A stretch of 53,798 nucleotides of DNA, from assembly GCA_025456085.1 (NCBI GenBank), contig JALOLF010000016.1, positions 1 through 53,798 on the forward strand, given 5' to 3'. The notes below the pieces were generated by a model. That model had not been told where the DNA came from. It made no database searches and saw only the letters and a list, made by a program, of their open reading frames with translations. Position numbers and translations under genes: made by a program. Origin of the DNA: Acidimicrobiales bacterium. Lineage in GTDB: Bacteria > Actinomycetota > Acidimicrobiia > Acidimicrobiales > Acidimicrobilacustridaceae. Below are positions 6,873-14,576 of this stretch, piece after piece (position 1 is the first letter of the stretch; every line of letters begins with the position of its first letter).

Positions 6873-8149
6873 ATGTGGCGCCGAGTCGTTTCCCTGTTGG
6901 TCGTGATGGCTTTCGGAGTGATTGCGCCGCTGCAGACGGTGAGCGCGGCTGAGCTGGTCGATTTCGGTGGACATCTGCGGTTGCCGGCTGGGGCCTCGAT
7001 GGTTGACCACCGGGTGGAGTTGGAAGGGCCGGGGGGCTCAACTTCTGGACGGTGACCGATGAGGAGGGCGTGTTCTCGTTCGTCGACCTGCCGCCCGCGG
7101 ACTACCGGCTCCTGGTCAAGAGCAACAGCGTGCAGCCCGGGCTTCCGGGGCTGTACCTGTGGAGCGCCGTGAACCTCGACACCGACACCACCGTCGAGAT
7201 CACGTTGCCGTTCCAGGAGGTCGTGGTCCAGGTGCGCAACGCGGCCGGTGCCGAGGTGCCCGGCATCCCGCTCACCTTCCACAACTACCTCGACTTCTCT
7301 GTCGACGGCGTGGGTTGGGGTGGCTGGAACACCTACGGACTGGAGCACGAACTGGCCACCGACGCCGACGGCAACGCGACCTTGATGCTGCTACCCAGCG
7401 CGGACCCGAACGGGCCGGGGCCGCCCGTGCTGACCGCGATCCCCCCCGACAACAGCGGCTACACGACCACCGTGGTCACCGACGTCCGCGTCACCACCGA
7501 CCCCAACCAGACCTGGACCCTGACCCTGGTGTCGAGCAACCGGCCGCCGGTGGCGGACGCCGGTGGGCCCTACAGCTTCCCGCTGCAGGCAGGCCCCTTT
7601 GACGGCTCCGGCTCGTACGACCCCGACGATGACCCCCTGACGTTCCTCTGGGACTTCGGCGATGAGACCACGGGTTCCGGGTTGGCTCCGTCCCACACCT
7701 ACGCCGAAGCCGGCACCTACAACGTGTGCCTCACGGTCGATGACGGGGCTGCCCAGGACACCGGCTGCACGAGCGCGGTGATCACCGGGCTGGTGTACGA
7801 GTTCGTCGGGTTCACCTCACCGGTGGACAACCCGCCGGTGCTCAACAAGGCCAAGGCCGGCCAGACCATCCCGCTCAAGTGGCGGGTGCTGGACGCCAGC
7901 GGCAACCCGGTCACCAACCTGACCTCGGTCACCGTCCGGGTGTCCAGCACGGCCTGCACCACCGGGCTGCCCCTCGACGCCATCGAGGAATACGCCGCCG
8001 GCGCCTCCGGCCTGCAGAACCTGGGCAACGGCTACTACCAGTACAACTGGAAGACGCCCAAGAGCTACGCAGGTTGCCGGACCATTCACCTCGACCTCGG
8101 TGAGGACGGCGGCATCACCCACGATGCCCAGTTCCAGTTCAAGAACTGA
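6873..8149 (+). pseudogene. secreted PKD-domain protein, frameshifted at a G-run
   Basis: The ATG at 6873 (ribosome site AAGGAGG at 6861-6867) opens a signal peptide, MWRRVVSLLVVMAFGVIAPL then QTVSA-A. The frame breaks at a run of six G at 7031-7036. One added G would join VELEGPGG to LNFWTVTDEEGVFSFVDLPP in the next frame, which is open to 8149. The second part has an SdrB/carboxypeptidase-regulatory-like start. It then has a PKD domain (PPVADAGGPYSFPL ... FLWDFGDETTGSG ... AEAGTYNVCLTVDDG, about 8.0 kb minus 400-650 bp) and a C-terminal KAKAGQTIPLKWRVLDASGN domain typical of secreted adhesin-like proteins. Either the gene is broken, the G-run is phase-variable, or it is a sequencing error. 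The gene is otherwise intact. Confidence 0.75.
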
Positions 8150-8647
8150 CAGCGTCACCAGCGCCGAACGATGGCCGACCCCAGAACACCATCAAGGGGT
8201 CGGCATCGTCGCGGAGAACGCCGCCATCGGACCAAGTCCCCACGTCCGCTTGGCTTCCACGTGCATTGGGGATCGGCCGGTTGCGCTAGGCGCAACCGGC
8301 AAGTCTGTGCCGAACATGATTGGGCTCCAGGGGGCCTCCGGGGCGCTGGCCGGTGCTGCCGGCCGGGAAGGCGAGGGCACGGGAGCGGCTCGTCGCTGGT
8401 GGCGTTGTGGCGCCGGGTGGATGAGCGCTCGGGGTCTGCACTGGGCGGTCGCCTCCGCCCGTTTGCTCGGTGCCTCCGCCGCGTCGGTGCCAGCCGTGCC
8501 TGCACGGGACGTGATGACTGGCTGGATCGTCGCCGGCCTCGCTGCTCACGCGCTCGACGCACGGCCGGTCCAGCCGCCGTTGTGCCCGCCGCGGCCACCC
8601 CTTCCGGGAACTTCGGATCGCGTCAGATTCGATCAATCGATGTCGGC
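8150..8647. other. no gene seen; left exon side of the group II intron
   Basis: About 500 bp after the PKD gene. It contains a perfect hairpin (8276-8300) and one isolated GGTCTGCAC half-site (8433-8441). No frame is convincing. It is the sequence immediately 3' of the minus-strand group II intron. Confidence 0.4.
8276..8300. repeat. perfect inverted repeat GCCGGTTGCGC
   Basis: GCCGGTTGCGC (8276-8286), spacer TAG, then GCGCAACCGGC (8290-8300). It lies about 130 bp after the PKD gene stop, so a terminator role is possible, though there is no T-run. It is close in sequence to the palindrome at 10593-10620 on the other side of the intron. Confidence 0.6.
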
Positions 8648-8689
8648 ATCGAGTAGGACCTGGCGTTGCCGCCAGGGACCCCTCATTCC

Positions 8690-8720
8690 AACCGGACGTG
8701 CGGGTTTCCCGCATCCGGCT
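8690..8720 (-). ncRNA. group II intron domain V
   Basis: Minus-strand hairpin AGCCGGATGCGGGAAACCCG followed by CACGTCCGGTT. The AGC catalytic triad opens the stem and GGGAAACCC gives the GAAA tetraloop. It lies 18 nt after the maturase stop codon, the normal place, and is followed by the domain VI hairpin. Confidence 0.85.
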
Positions 8721-8737
8721 GACCCGAGACCGTGCTC

Positions 8738-9847
8738 TCATGCGAGCGAGAGGTGTGCTCGACGGATGTTGGCGAGGCTGACGAGGCCGAGGTGCGTGAA
8801 CACGCAGTTGGGCATGTGGCGCTGGCCTTGGCCCCAGGCCTTCTTGGCGATCACCTTGGAACGCAACCGCATCCGGACCCAGGCGTCCAGTCGGGTGAAC
8901 AACGTGATGACGTCGCCCACCTCGAAATAGTGCCCCCAGCCCCGCAGCACGGGGTTGAGGTCACCGATCATGGCCGCGAGGGACACGGGAGCGTTGCGCC
9001 GGGTGAGGGCGCGGACCCGGTCCTTGAACCTGGCGAGGGCCTTGGGCCGCGGGGTCATGTGCTTGCCCTTGAAGGCGAAGCCCCGGAACTCGAAGCCGTC
9101 GGTGACCTTGATGACACCGGACTTGGCTTCGGCCACTTCGAGCCCGATGTCCGCGAGGATCTCGCGGACGAGGCGGTCAGCGGCCTGCGCTCTCCAGCGT
9201 CGGTCAGCCAGGATCACGAAATCGTCGGCACAGCGGATGAGCCGGAACCCAGCCGCTCTCACCTCAACATCGAGGCGGTGGAGGTAGATGTTGGCCAGCA
9301 GCGGGGAGATGACCCCGCCTTGTGGGGTGCCGGTGTCGGCGTGGCGGACGCCACCCTCGACGAGCACGCCCGCTTCCAGCCAGCGGCGGACGAGGCCAAC
9401 CACCTCAGGGTCATCGACGATGTCGAACTCGGCCACCCACCGGTCGCCCCGCCGGATCGCTTCTCGCACCCAGCCCACCGCTTGTTGGGCACTACGGCCC
9501 GGGCGGAACCCGAACGAGCACGGCAAGAACCGAGGCTCGAAGAGGGGGCCGATCACCGACAGGGTGGCTTGCTGGACCACCCGGTCAGCGACCGTTGGGA
9601 CCCCGAGCGGGCGCATGCGCCCGTCGGGCTTGGGGATCTCCACCCGCCGCACCGGCGGGGGGACATAGCGCTCGGCAGACAACAGCCGCCGTCGCAGCGA
9701 GCCGAGCTGGTGCTCGGCGTCTGCTTCGAAGGCTGCGATCGACTGGCCGTCGACCCCGGCCGCACCGGCATTGGCCCGGACCTTGGTCCAGGCTGCCGCC
9801 AGGTTGGTGGGATCGGCGATGGCTGCAAGCAGTCGGCCCACGGCCAA
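8738..9847 (-). CDS. group II intron reverse transcriptase/maturase with internal deletion
   Basis: A 369-aa LtrA-like protein; the family is usually about 400 aa or more. Visible RT blocks are VRRVEIPKPDGRMRPLGVPT (block 1-2), FLPCSFGFRPGRSAQQAV, TGTPQGGVISPLLANIYLH, and the active-site block as IRCADDFVIL (residues 204-213), CADD instead of the usual YADD. The maturase (GIIM) motif LNPVLRGWGHYF is intact. At residues 140-148 the sequence jumps from AEFDI straight to VDDPEVVGLVRRWLEAG. The roughly 20 residues with FFDxIDHxxL that normally follow the first catalytic Asp are missing, in frame. I expect no RT activity. The start is TTG at 9847, or GTG at 9841 with the better-spaced AAGGAGG. There is no endonuclease domain. 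Confidence 0.85.
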   Translation of the reverse strand: MAVGRLLAAIADPTNLAAAWTKVRANAGAAGVDGQSIAAFEADAEHQLGSLRRRLLSAERYVPPPVRRVEIPKPDGRMRPLGVPTVADRVVQQATLSVIGPLFEPRFLPCSFGFRPGRSAQQAVGWVREAIRRGDRWVAEFDIVDDPEVVGLVRRWLEAGVLVEGGVRHADTGTPQGGVISPLLANIYLHRLDVEVRAAGFRLIRCADDFVILADRRWRAQAADRLVREILADIGLEVAEAKSGVIKVTDGFEFRGFAFKGKHMTPRPKALARFKDRVRALTRRNAPVSLAAMIGDLNPVLRGWGHYFEVGDVITLFTRLDAWVRMRLRSKVIAKKAWGQGQRHMPNCVFTHLGLVSLANIRRAHLSLA

Positions 9848-10592
9848 CTACCTCCTTCTCTCAGCCGCTCCCCTCGCTTCCGGCCCACGAGCCGGGCCGC
9901 CAGCACCGTCAACCCGCAAGCGGTCAAGTGCCGGCCCCGTGATCGCTCGCCGAGCTGGTGCTCGCTTCGCGGCTTGGTCTCGGTCGGGCCCCTTCGCCGG
10001 TGACCGCCACCTTTTGGATGGCGGGCCGCCCGCTCACGTACTGGCAGCGGGTCGCCGGGCATTACCCCGGCTTCGGCACTACTACGAGCCCGTCTGACTC
10101 CTCGCAGCGCATCGGTTCGCCTTCCCCTTCGGGTTATCGCTCCCCTACCCGACCGGGCCGATCCGAACGACCGGGCCACACCTGGACCACCGGCCACACG
10201 CCCTCGGCGTGCTCGTCGTCGTCACCTCGGACTGCTCGGGAACCTACGAAGTCTCCCTGGATCACTTCGATGGCGTTGTCGCCGCATGCCCGCCGAAGCA
10301 CCCCCTGAGGTCCGCACCGTCAAGCCGTTCCTGTTGCTTGGACGGGGCTGGGCCACCAAGGCTGTCCCCTGGACGGTGAGGTCATCGGCTTCCCCGAATC
10401 TGTGGCGGGTCGCCACCTCAGAAGGCCTTGCCACGGTTCACTACACGTTCAGGCCTGCGGCTTCGCCTCGGCCCCCTTCAGACTCCGGGTCACCCCGGAC
10501 GCCCTGGGCGTCGGCTACAGAACTTCAACGGCCAAAGCTCCGGAAGGACTTCCACCTCCTCGTCATCGACACTGCCAGGCGTACACAGACTT

Positions 10593-10620
10593 GCCGGTTC
10601 CGCTCAACAGCGGAACCGGC
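10593..10620. repeat. perfect inverted repeat GCCGGTTCCGCT
   Basis: GCCGGTTCCGCT (10593-10604), spacer CAAC, then AGCGGAACCGGC (10609-10620): 12-bp perfect arms. It shares the GCCGGTT(G/C)CGC arm with the palindrome at 8276-8300. Confidence 0.6.
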
Positions 10621-10765
10621 CGACGGCGCGCGTTCAGCCGCCACGGTCGACGCGCTGCACCGAGACCCTTGCGGCGTGCTCGGGGTGTCGGCGGGGCAGC
10701 TACGCCGTCACCGCCCGACTCGCAACGAAGACCGGCGCCGACGGCCAGGGCGAGACGCTCACCGG

Positions 10766-10830
10766 TGTCTGCACCACCGGTCTGCACAGACCACTTCCCC
10801 CGGCTCGGGGTCTGCACCGGCGGTCTGCAC
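10766..10830 (+). repeat. paired direct repeats of GGTCTGCAC
   Basis: Half-sites sit at 10766-10774 (TGTCTGCAC), 10779-10787, 10809-10817 and 10822-10830. Spacings are 13, 30 and 13 bp, that is two 13-bp-period pairs 43 bp apart. The unit is identical to the arms of the palindromic array at 5872-5959, but arranged head to tail. A further GCAGACC is at 10841. The cluster is about 120 bp upstream of the orphan mntA-like gene. Confidence 0.65.
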
Positions 10831-10934
10831 ATCGAACGCGGCAGACCGCGCCCACGAGCCACGGAGGGTCCGGACGCCGCCAACCTCGACCTGGACGCCG
10901 GCGACGACACCCGCCTCACGGGTCGTTGTGCTCG

Positions 10935-10949
10935 TAGGCTGTCGGCATG
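10935..10949 (+). promoter_or_regulatory. leaderless -10 box for the orphan mntA-like gene
   Basis: TAGGCT (10935-10940), then six bases, then ATG at 10947, with no Shine-Dalgarno. The block TAGGCT-GTCGGC-ATG nearly repeats the one before mntA at 1759. Confidence 0.5.
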
Positions 10950-11252
10950 GCCGAGGCGACGATGTCACCGCTGCGGGCACTGGTGGAAGCGAACCGCGCC
11001 GAGATCAAGGCCATCGCCGCGCGCCACAAGGCCCACTCCGTGGCGATCTTCGGATCCGTCGCCCGGGGCGACGACACCCCCGACAGCGACCTCGACTTCC
11101 TCGTGGAGTTCGAAGCGGGCAGCTCGCTGTTCGACCTCGTCTACCTGCGCGACGACCTCAGCGCCCTGCTCGGACGCGACGTCGACGTCGTGTCCAGCGG
11201 CGGGCTGCTCCCCGAAGACGACGACATCCGTCTCGAGGTACGCCGCCTCTGA
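10947..11252 (+). CDS. orphan MntA-like minimal nucleotidyltransferase
   Basis: A 101-aa protein with the full GSX10DXD motif (G36-S37 ... D48-x-D50, in FGSVARGDDTPDSDLDFLVE). It is clearly paralogous to the mntA at 1759 and shares FE-GSSLFDL and the DVDVVSSGGLL stretch. Unlike that gene, no HEPN partner follows: after the stop at 11252 the next 340 bp hold no RX4HXY protein. It may be the surviving antitoxin of a broken pair, or it may act on a toxin elsewhere. It begins seven bases after a TAGGCT box, like the other TA-type genes here. Confidence 0.85.
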   Translation: MAEATMSPLRALVEANRAEIKAIAARHKAHSVAIFGSVARGDDTPDSDLDFLVEFEAGSSLFDLVYLRDDLSALLGRDVDVVSSGGLLPEDDDIRLEVRRL

Positions 11253-11596
11253 GCCAGAACCAAGGCGCACGACGGCACCGTTGCGGGGGTCTCGTGGTCG
11301 AGCGCGCGCTTCGACAAGCAAAGCGACCCGGGGTTCGCTTTCGTTGCGCTGCTCGGAGGTCAAGACCGCTTTCCTTGGAGCCCACGTGCGACCCGACGCC
11401 TTCACGTCCCGACAACGGGAAGACGTGGGCAAGTCCGCGGCAGGCTTCTGGTCGTTCTTCACCGCCGAGGTGCCCCGCCGGCTGCCGCTCTCCGAGGACG
11501 TGGTGACGCTCCTCGATGAGACCCCGTCCACGAGCTGGTGAACCGGTTGGTGGTCACTTGTTAGTGTCCACAGACCGGCCGGGGTAGGCTTTCCCC
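11253..11596. other. no convincing gene; possible 51-aa ORF
   Basis: About 340 bp. A GTG at 11386 opens a 51-codon frame ending at 11541 (GFWSFFTAEVPRRLPLSEDV, then VTLLDETPSTSW). I do not recognise it and cannot see a ribosome site. It could be the tail of a deleted gene. Confidence 0.3.
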
Positions 11597-11599
11597 GTG
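11585..11599 (+). promoter_or_regulatory. leaderless -10 box before the AbiEi-like gene
   Basis: TAGGCT at 11585-11590 is followed by six bases and the GTG start at 11597, with no Shine-Dalgarno. This is the same leaderless design as the two mntA-type genes of the region. Confidence 0.5.
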
Positions 11600-12643
11600 G
11601 TTCGCACGACGAAGGCCAGCCTGGTGGCGCAGGGGGCGGCCGCGTTCGCCCGTTCGCTCGAATCGCTCGGGCACCACGTCGTCGAAGCGCCCGACGGCGC
11701 CGGTGGAGACCTGGTGGTCACCGTGGACGGCATCGAGGTGCCGGTCGAGCTCACGGCCGCCTCGGTCGTCACCCCCCAGACGGTCGACCGCCTGCTCACC
11801 GCCGCACCCAAACGCCGGCGGAGCGTCGCCCACGTCGTGGTGGGCGACCTGGTCACCGGGCCGGCTCGGGAGAAGCTGCGCGACGCCGGGTGGGGGTGGC
11901 TCGACCGCCGGGGCCACGTCGTGCTGCGGGCAACGGGCGTGCACATCGACGCCGACGTCAACCCGGACCAGCGACCGAGGGCCAACGCACCGACGACGCC
12001 GATCTCGGGCGCGGCCGCGGTCTCGTGGGCCGCCGCCCTTCTGCTGTCGCCGGACGATCCGCCCTCGATGCGTGCGGTCGCTCGACGCGTGTCGCTGTCG
12101 CACTCGGCGATCGTCGCCGCGTCGAAGAAGCTGAAGGCCGCGTCGTTGCTCCGTGCCGACGGGCGGCCACTCGTCCCCGAGTTGTTCTGGGCCCTGGCCG
12201 AGCAGTGGCATCCCCGCCCGGTCGCGCTCGCCGAGCTCCCACCGAGCGGCGATGACCGCACCTACACCGCGCTCGGCGTCAACCTCGACGAGCCGGGTCC
12301 GGGCTGGGCGGTGGCCGGCACGGTCGGCGCCGCAGCCTGGGGCGCGCCGGTGGTGACCGGGAGCGCCTACCCGCCCGACTTCTACGTCCCGTCGGCGGCC
12401 GAGCTGCGCCAAGCCACCCTCCGACTCGGCGAGGCATCCCGCTTCGCCGAGCGCGCCTGCACCGTGGCGGTGGCACCCACACCGCTGGTGTGCGAACGGC
12501 GGTTCAGCCGCAACACCGACCAGTCCGCCACCTGGCGGTTCGCGCACGGCCTGTTCGCCGCGCTCGACCTGGCCCAGGACCGGGCCCGAGGCACGGAGAT
12601 CCTCGCCGACTGGGAACCGAAGGACTTCACGCGTGTCTGGTGA
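11597..12643 (+). CDS. AbiEi-like transcriptional regulator / antitoxin
   Basis: A 348-aa protein. Residues 20-55 form a small alpha/beta unit (SLGHHVVEAPDGAGGDLVVT, then DGIEVPVELTA). Residues 95-115 read DAGWGWLDRRGHVVLRATGV, the 'G-x-G-x-x-D-x-x-G' block common to AbiEi-family and related regulators. Residues 155-185 are a winged helix-turn-helix (SMRAVARRVSLSHSAIVAAS, KKLKAASLL). The C-terminal third has no motif I can name. The next gene is a nucleotidyltransferase whose start lies 10 bp before this stop, so the two form a type IV toxin-antitoxin-like operon. In that family this protein is the antitoxin/repressor. It is longer and more divergent than classical AbiEi, so the assignment is moderate. 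Confidence 0.6.
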   Translation: MVRTTKASLVAQGAAAFARSLESLGHHVVEAPDGAGGDLVVTVDGIEVPVELTAASVVTPQTVDRLLTAAPKRRRSVAHVVVGDLVTGPAREKLRDAGWGWLDRRGHVVLRATGVHIDADVNPDQRPRANAPTTPISGAAAVSWAAALLLSPDDPPSMRAVARRVSLSHSAIVAASKKLKAASLLRADGRPLVPELFWALAEQWHPRPVALAELPPSGDDRTYTALGVNLDEPGPGWAVAGTVGAAAWGAPVVTGSAYPPDFYVPSAAELRQATLRLGEASRFAERACTVAVAPTPLVCERRFSRNTDQSATWRFAHGLFAALDLAQDRARGTEILADWEPKDFTRVW

Positions 12644-13379
12644 GCGGGTCGTGCTCGCCGGCGACGCCGACGCTGCCCGCCTCGTGCGCGCCGCGGCACA
12701 ACTCGCCCGCGCCGGGCTCGGCCCCCACGCGCTCATCGGCGGGCTCGCCGTCATGTGCCGCCTCGCGGCGGTGCACCGCGCCACCCACGACGTCGACACG
12801 GTCACCGAGACCACCGCACCCACCGCGGTCCAGGTGATCACGTCGAGCATTGGCACCGCCGACCCCGCCAACCCGACCCGGGTGCTCATCGACGGCGTGA
12901 AGATCGACCTGATCGACACCGAGTCCCTCCGCTCCGAGGACCTCGACGGCATCGACCCCCACGACCGGCTGTTCGTCGTGAGCCACCGCTGGGCACTCGA
13001 CACCGCCACCGAGACCGACATCGTCGCCGGTGAGCACACCGCGTCGATCCGAGTGGCGACCCCATCGGCGCTCGTGGCCATGAAGTCGGGGGCGGTGCTG
13101 GGCGGCCGGCGCCGCGAACCCCGCAAGCGGGCATCGGACCTGTACGACCTCTACCGGCTCGTCATCGAATACGACCGGGCCGGTGGCATCGCCGTCACGC
13201 TCGCCTCCGCGCCCATGGGCCTCGGGCCCCTGGTGGCCGACGCGCTTCGAGACCGCGTCACCGACGAACCCGAGCGCGCCATCCGCTGGCTCCTCGACGG
13301 CGGACCCGAGATGGCCACAGTCACCGCGGACGACCTGCGCGACGCACTCGATCCGCTCGTCGAACACCTCACAAGCTGA
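12633..13379 (+). CDS. AbiEii-like nucleotidyltransferase (toxin candidate)
   Basis: A 248-aa protein with the nucleotidyltransferase signature HALIGGLAVMCRLAAVHRAT then HDVDTVTE (residues 31-57). This is the 'GG-x-A ... R-x-T-x-D-x-D' arrangement of AbiEii/AbiGii-type toxins and related DUF enzymes. Downstream motifs are VKIDLIDTES (about 87-96), a Lys/Arg-rich KSGAVLGGRRREPRKRASDL (about 150-169) with DLYDLYRL, and a helical tail. Overlap with the preceding regulator supports a coupled pair. In known systems the enzyme uses NTP to modify RNA or proteins and is toxic when unpaired. That role is inference here. It is the last gene before the right att copy. Confidence 0.7.
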   Translation: MSGERVVLAGDADAARLVRAAAQLARAGLGPHALIGGLAVMCRLAAVHRATHDVDTVTETTAPTAVQVITSSIGTADPANPTRVLIDGVKIDLIDTESLRSEDLDGIDPHDRLFVVSHRWALDTATETDIVAGEHTASIRVATPSALVAMKSGAVLGGRRREPRKRASDLYDLYRLVIEYDRAGGIAVTLASAPMGLGPLVADALRDRVTDEPERAIRWLLDGGPEMATVTADDLRDALDPLVEHLTS

Positions 13380-13787
13380 CCACGACCCGCACCGCAGCCC
13401 CGACGACCGAGCCCGCCGACCCGGGGCAGACCCGACGTCGCGGCGCGCCGATCGATCCGGACCTCCGCCAACGACCCGACCACATCCAACGGGGCCCGTC
13501 TGCAAACACCGCTGCAAACGAACGGGCCGCACGACGCCCAACCGGCCCTTCCCACCGGACGTACCGGTCGGTAGAGTCCCAGCTCAGGAGCACTGCGGGG
13601 ACCGAGACACCCGTCCCGAGACCCGACAGGACTCCCTACGGATCAGAAGGTCGGGGGTTCGAATCCCTCCGAGCGCGCCGGATCTGCCGGGGTGAGGGCA
13701 GCTTGCGTCACTGACCGGGATCGCGCCCGGGCCGTCGCGCAGAAGGCTGGTCGCGAACGGTCGGTCGGGACCGGTCGGGTCCGGCCC
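13380..13787. other. island right end; att site only
   Basis: About 400 bp. It contains the second tRNA-Arg 3' fragment (13635-13678) and otherwise no convincing gene. It separates the accessory block from the glycosyltransferase operon. Confidence 0.4.
13635..13678 (+). repeat. second 3' half of tRNA-Arg(ACG): right att copy
   Basis: The 44 bp from the anticodon loop (CTACGGA) through the T-arm (GGGGGTTCGAATCCCTC) to the acceptor strand (CGAGCGC) match 3817-3860 except at two positions, in the same orientation. No 5' half is adjacent. Together the two copies bound a 9.8-kb segment that carries the integrase remnant and excisionase. Confidence 0.75.
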
Positions 13788-14576
13788 TCACCGAGCGCTC
13801 CTCCACCCCCGAAGTCGCGCGACTCGCGCCTCGACCTCGCGGGCGCGTTCCTCGAACGCGACGACGGCGTCGGCCGAGGCTGCCAGCCGTGCGCCGGTCA
13901 GGGTGACCACAGCGGTGGCGGGCGGCCGGCGGAACTTGGCCTCCCACTGGCGGTCGAAGGAGTTGCCCGGCCGGGAGCGGAACCGCACCGTGCGCTCGGG
14001 GACCCGCACGCCACGGCAGTGGCGGCGCAGGAGCCGGTTGTAGAAGACGTCGTCACAACCGACGACCGCCACGGCGGGTGACTCGAGGAAGCCGCCGACG
14101 AGGCGGTGGGCCCAGGCCCGCACCGCCACGGTCTGGGTCAGCGAATCAGCGATGGCGACCTCCCAGTCGGGGTGGACCGGCCGGTCGAGCAGCACGCCGG
14201 TGCGAACCACGTCGACACGGGGCAGCGCCGCCAGGGTGTCGAGGCACCGGCCGAGGTGATCGGGCAGGTACTCGTCGTCCTGGTCGAGGAACAGCAGGCA
14301 CTCCGCCTCCGTGGCGGCGACGCCCGTGTTGCGAGCCGCTCCGGTTCCGCGACGTCGGTCGTGGGCGACGACCGTGACCGGGACCGGGGCGCCGTCTGCG
14401 AAGCTCCGGACCGTGGCCGCGGTGTCGTCCTCGGACGCGTCGTCCACCACGACGACCTCCACCTCGTGTCGGCACGCCACGGCGCTCGTGGCGATGGACG
14501 CCAGCGCGGTGCCGATCACCTCGGCGCCGTTGCAGGCCGGGACCACGACGGCGGCCTGGAGCGAGTCCGCGCTCAC
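13788..14576 (-). CDS. family 2 glycosyltransferase (GT-A)
   Basis: A 262-aa GT2 enzyme. It starts at GTG 14576 (VSADSLQAAVVVPACNGAEV), overlapping the stop of the upstream gene by 4 nt. GT-A signatures are HEVEVVVVDDASEDDTAATV (first Asp motif), GTGAARNTGVAATEAECLLF and LDQDDEYLPDHL (DXD region), then FLESPAVAVVGCDDVFYNRL. It transfers a sugar from a nucleotide-sugar donor; the acceptor is unknown. It is the last gene of a five-gene minus-strand operon of glycosyltransferases with 1-4 nt overlaps. It has no membrane helix, so it acts in the cytosol. Confidence 0.85.
   Translation of the reverse strand: MSADSLQAAVVVPACNGAEVIGTALASIATSAVACRHEVEVVVVDDASEDDTAATVRSFADGAPVPVTVVAHDRRRGTGAARNTGVAATEAECLLFLDQDDEYLPDHLGRCLDTLAALPRVDVVRTGVLLDRPVHPDWEVAIADSLTQTVAVRAWAHRLVGGFLESPAVAVVGCDDVFYNRLLRRHCRGVRVPERTVRFRSRPGNSFDRQWEAKFRRPPATAVVTLTGARLAASADAVVAFEERAREVEARVARLRGWRSAR

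Larger units (their letters stand above)
8648..10317 (-). mobile_element. group II intron (about 1.67 kb)
   Basis: Read on the minus strand, the intron starts at 10317 with GTGCGGACCTCAGGGGG, a canonical GTGYG 5' end. It contains about 470 nt of RNA-domain sequence, then the reverse transcriptase/maturase gene (9847-8738). Next come domain V (8720-8690) and a domain VI hairpin (CCTGGCG-GCAA-CGCCAGG) with a candidate bulged A in TCCTACTC. I place the 3' end at the GAT ending at 8648, accurate to a few bases. The element is inserted in decayed island DNA. Its protein has an internal deletion, so it is probably immobile, although the ribozyme core may still be intact. Confidence 0.8.
10318..10946. 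other. no gene seen; 5' exon side of the intron plus repeats
   Basis: About 630 bp between the intron 5' end and the orphan mntA-like gene. No frame is convincing. It holds a strong palindrome (10593-10620) and the GGTCTGCAC direct-repeat cluster (10766-10830). Confidence 0.4.

Noticed and set aside
8738..9847. Retron or diversity-generating RT
   Set aside because: A GIIM maturase motif and adjacent domain V/VI RNA identify a group II intron.
10766..10830. CRISPR array
   Set aside because: Repeats are 9 bp with 13/30-bp spacing and no unique spacers or cas genes. They match an operator-type half-site found elsewhere.
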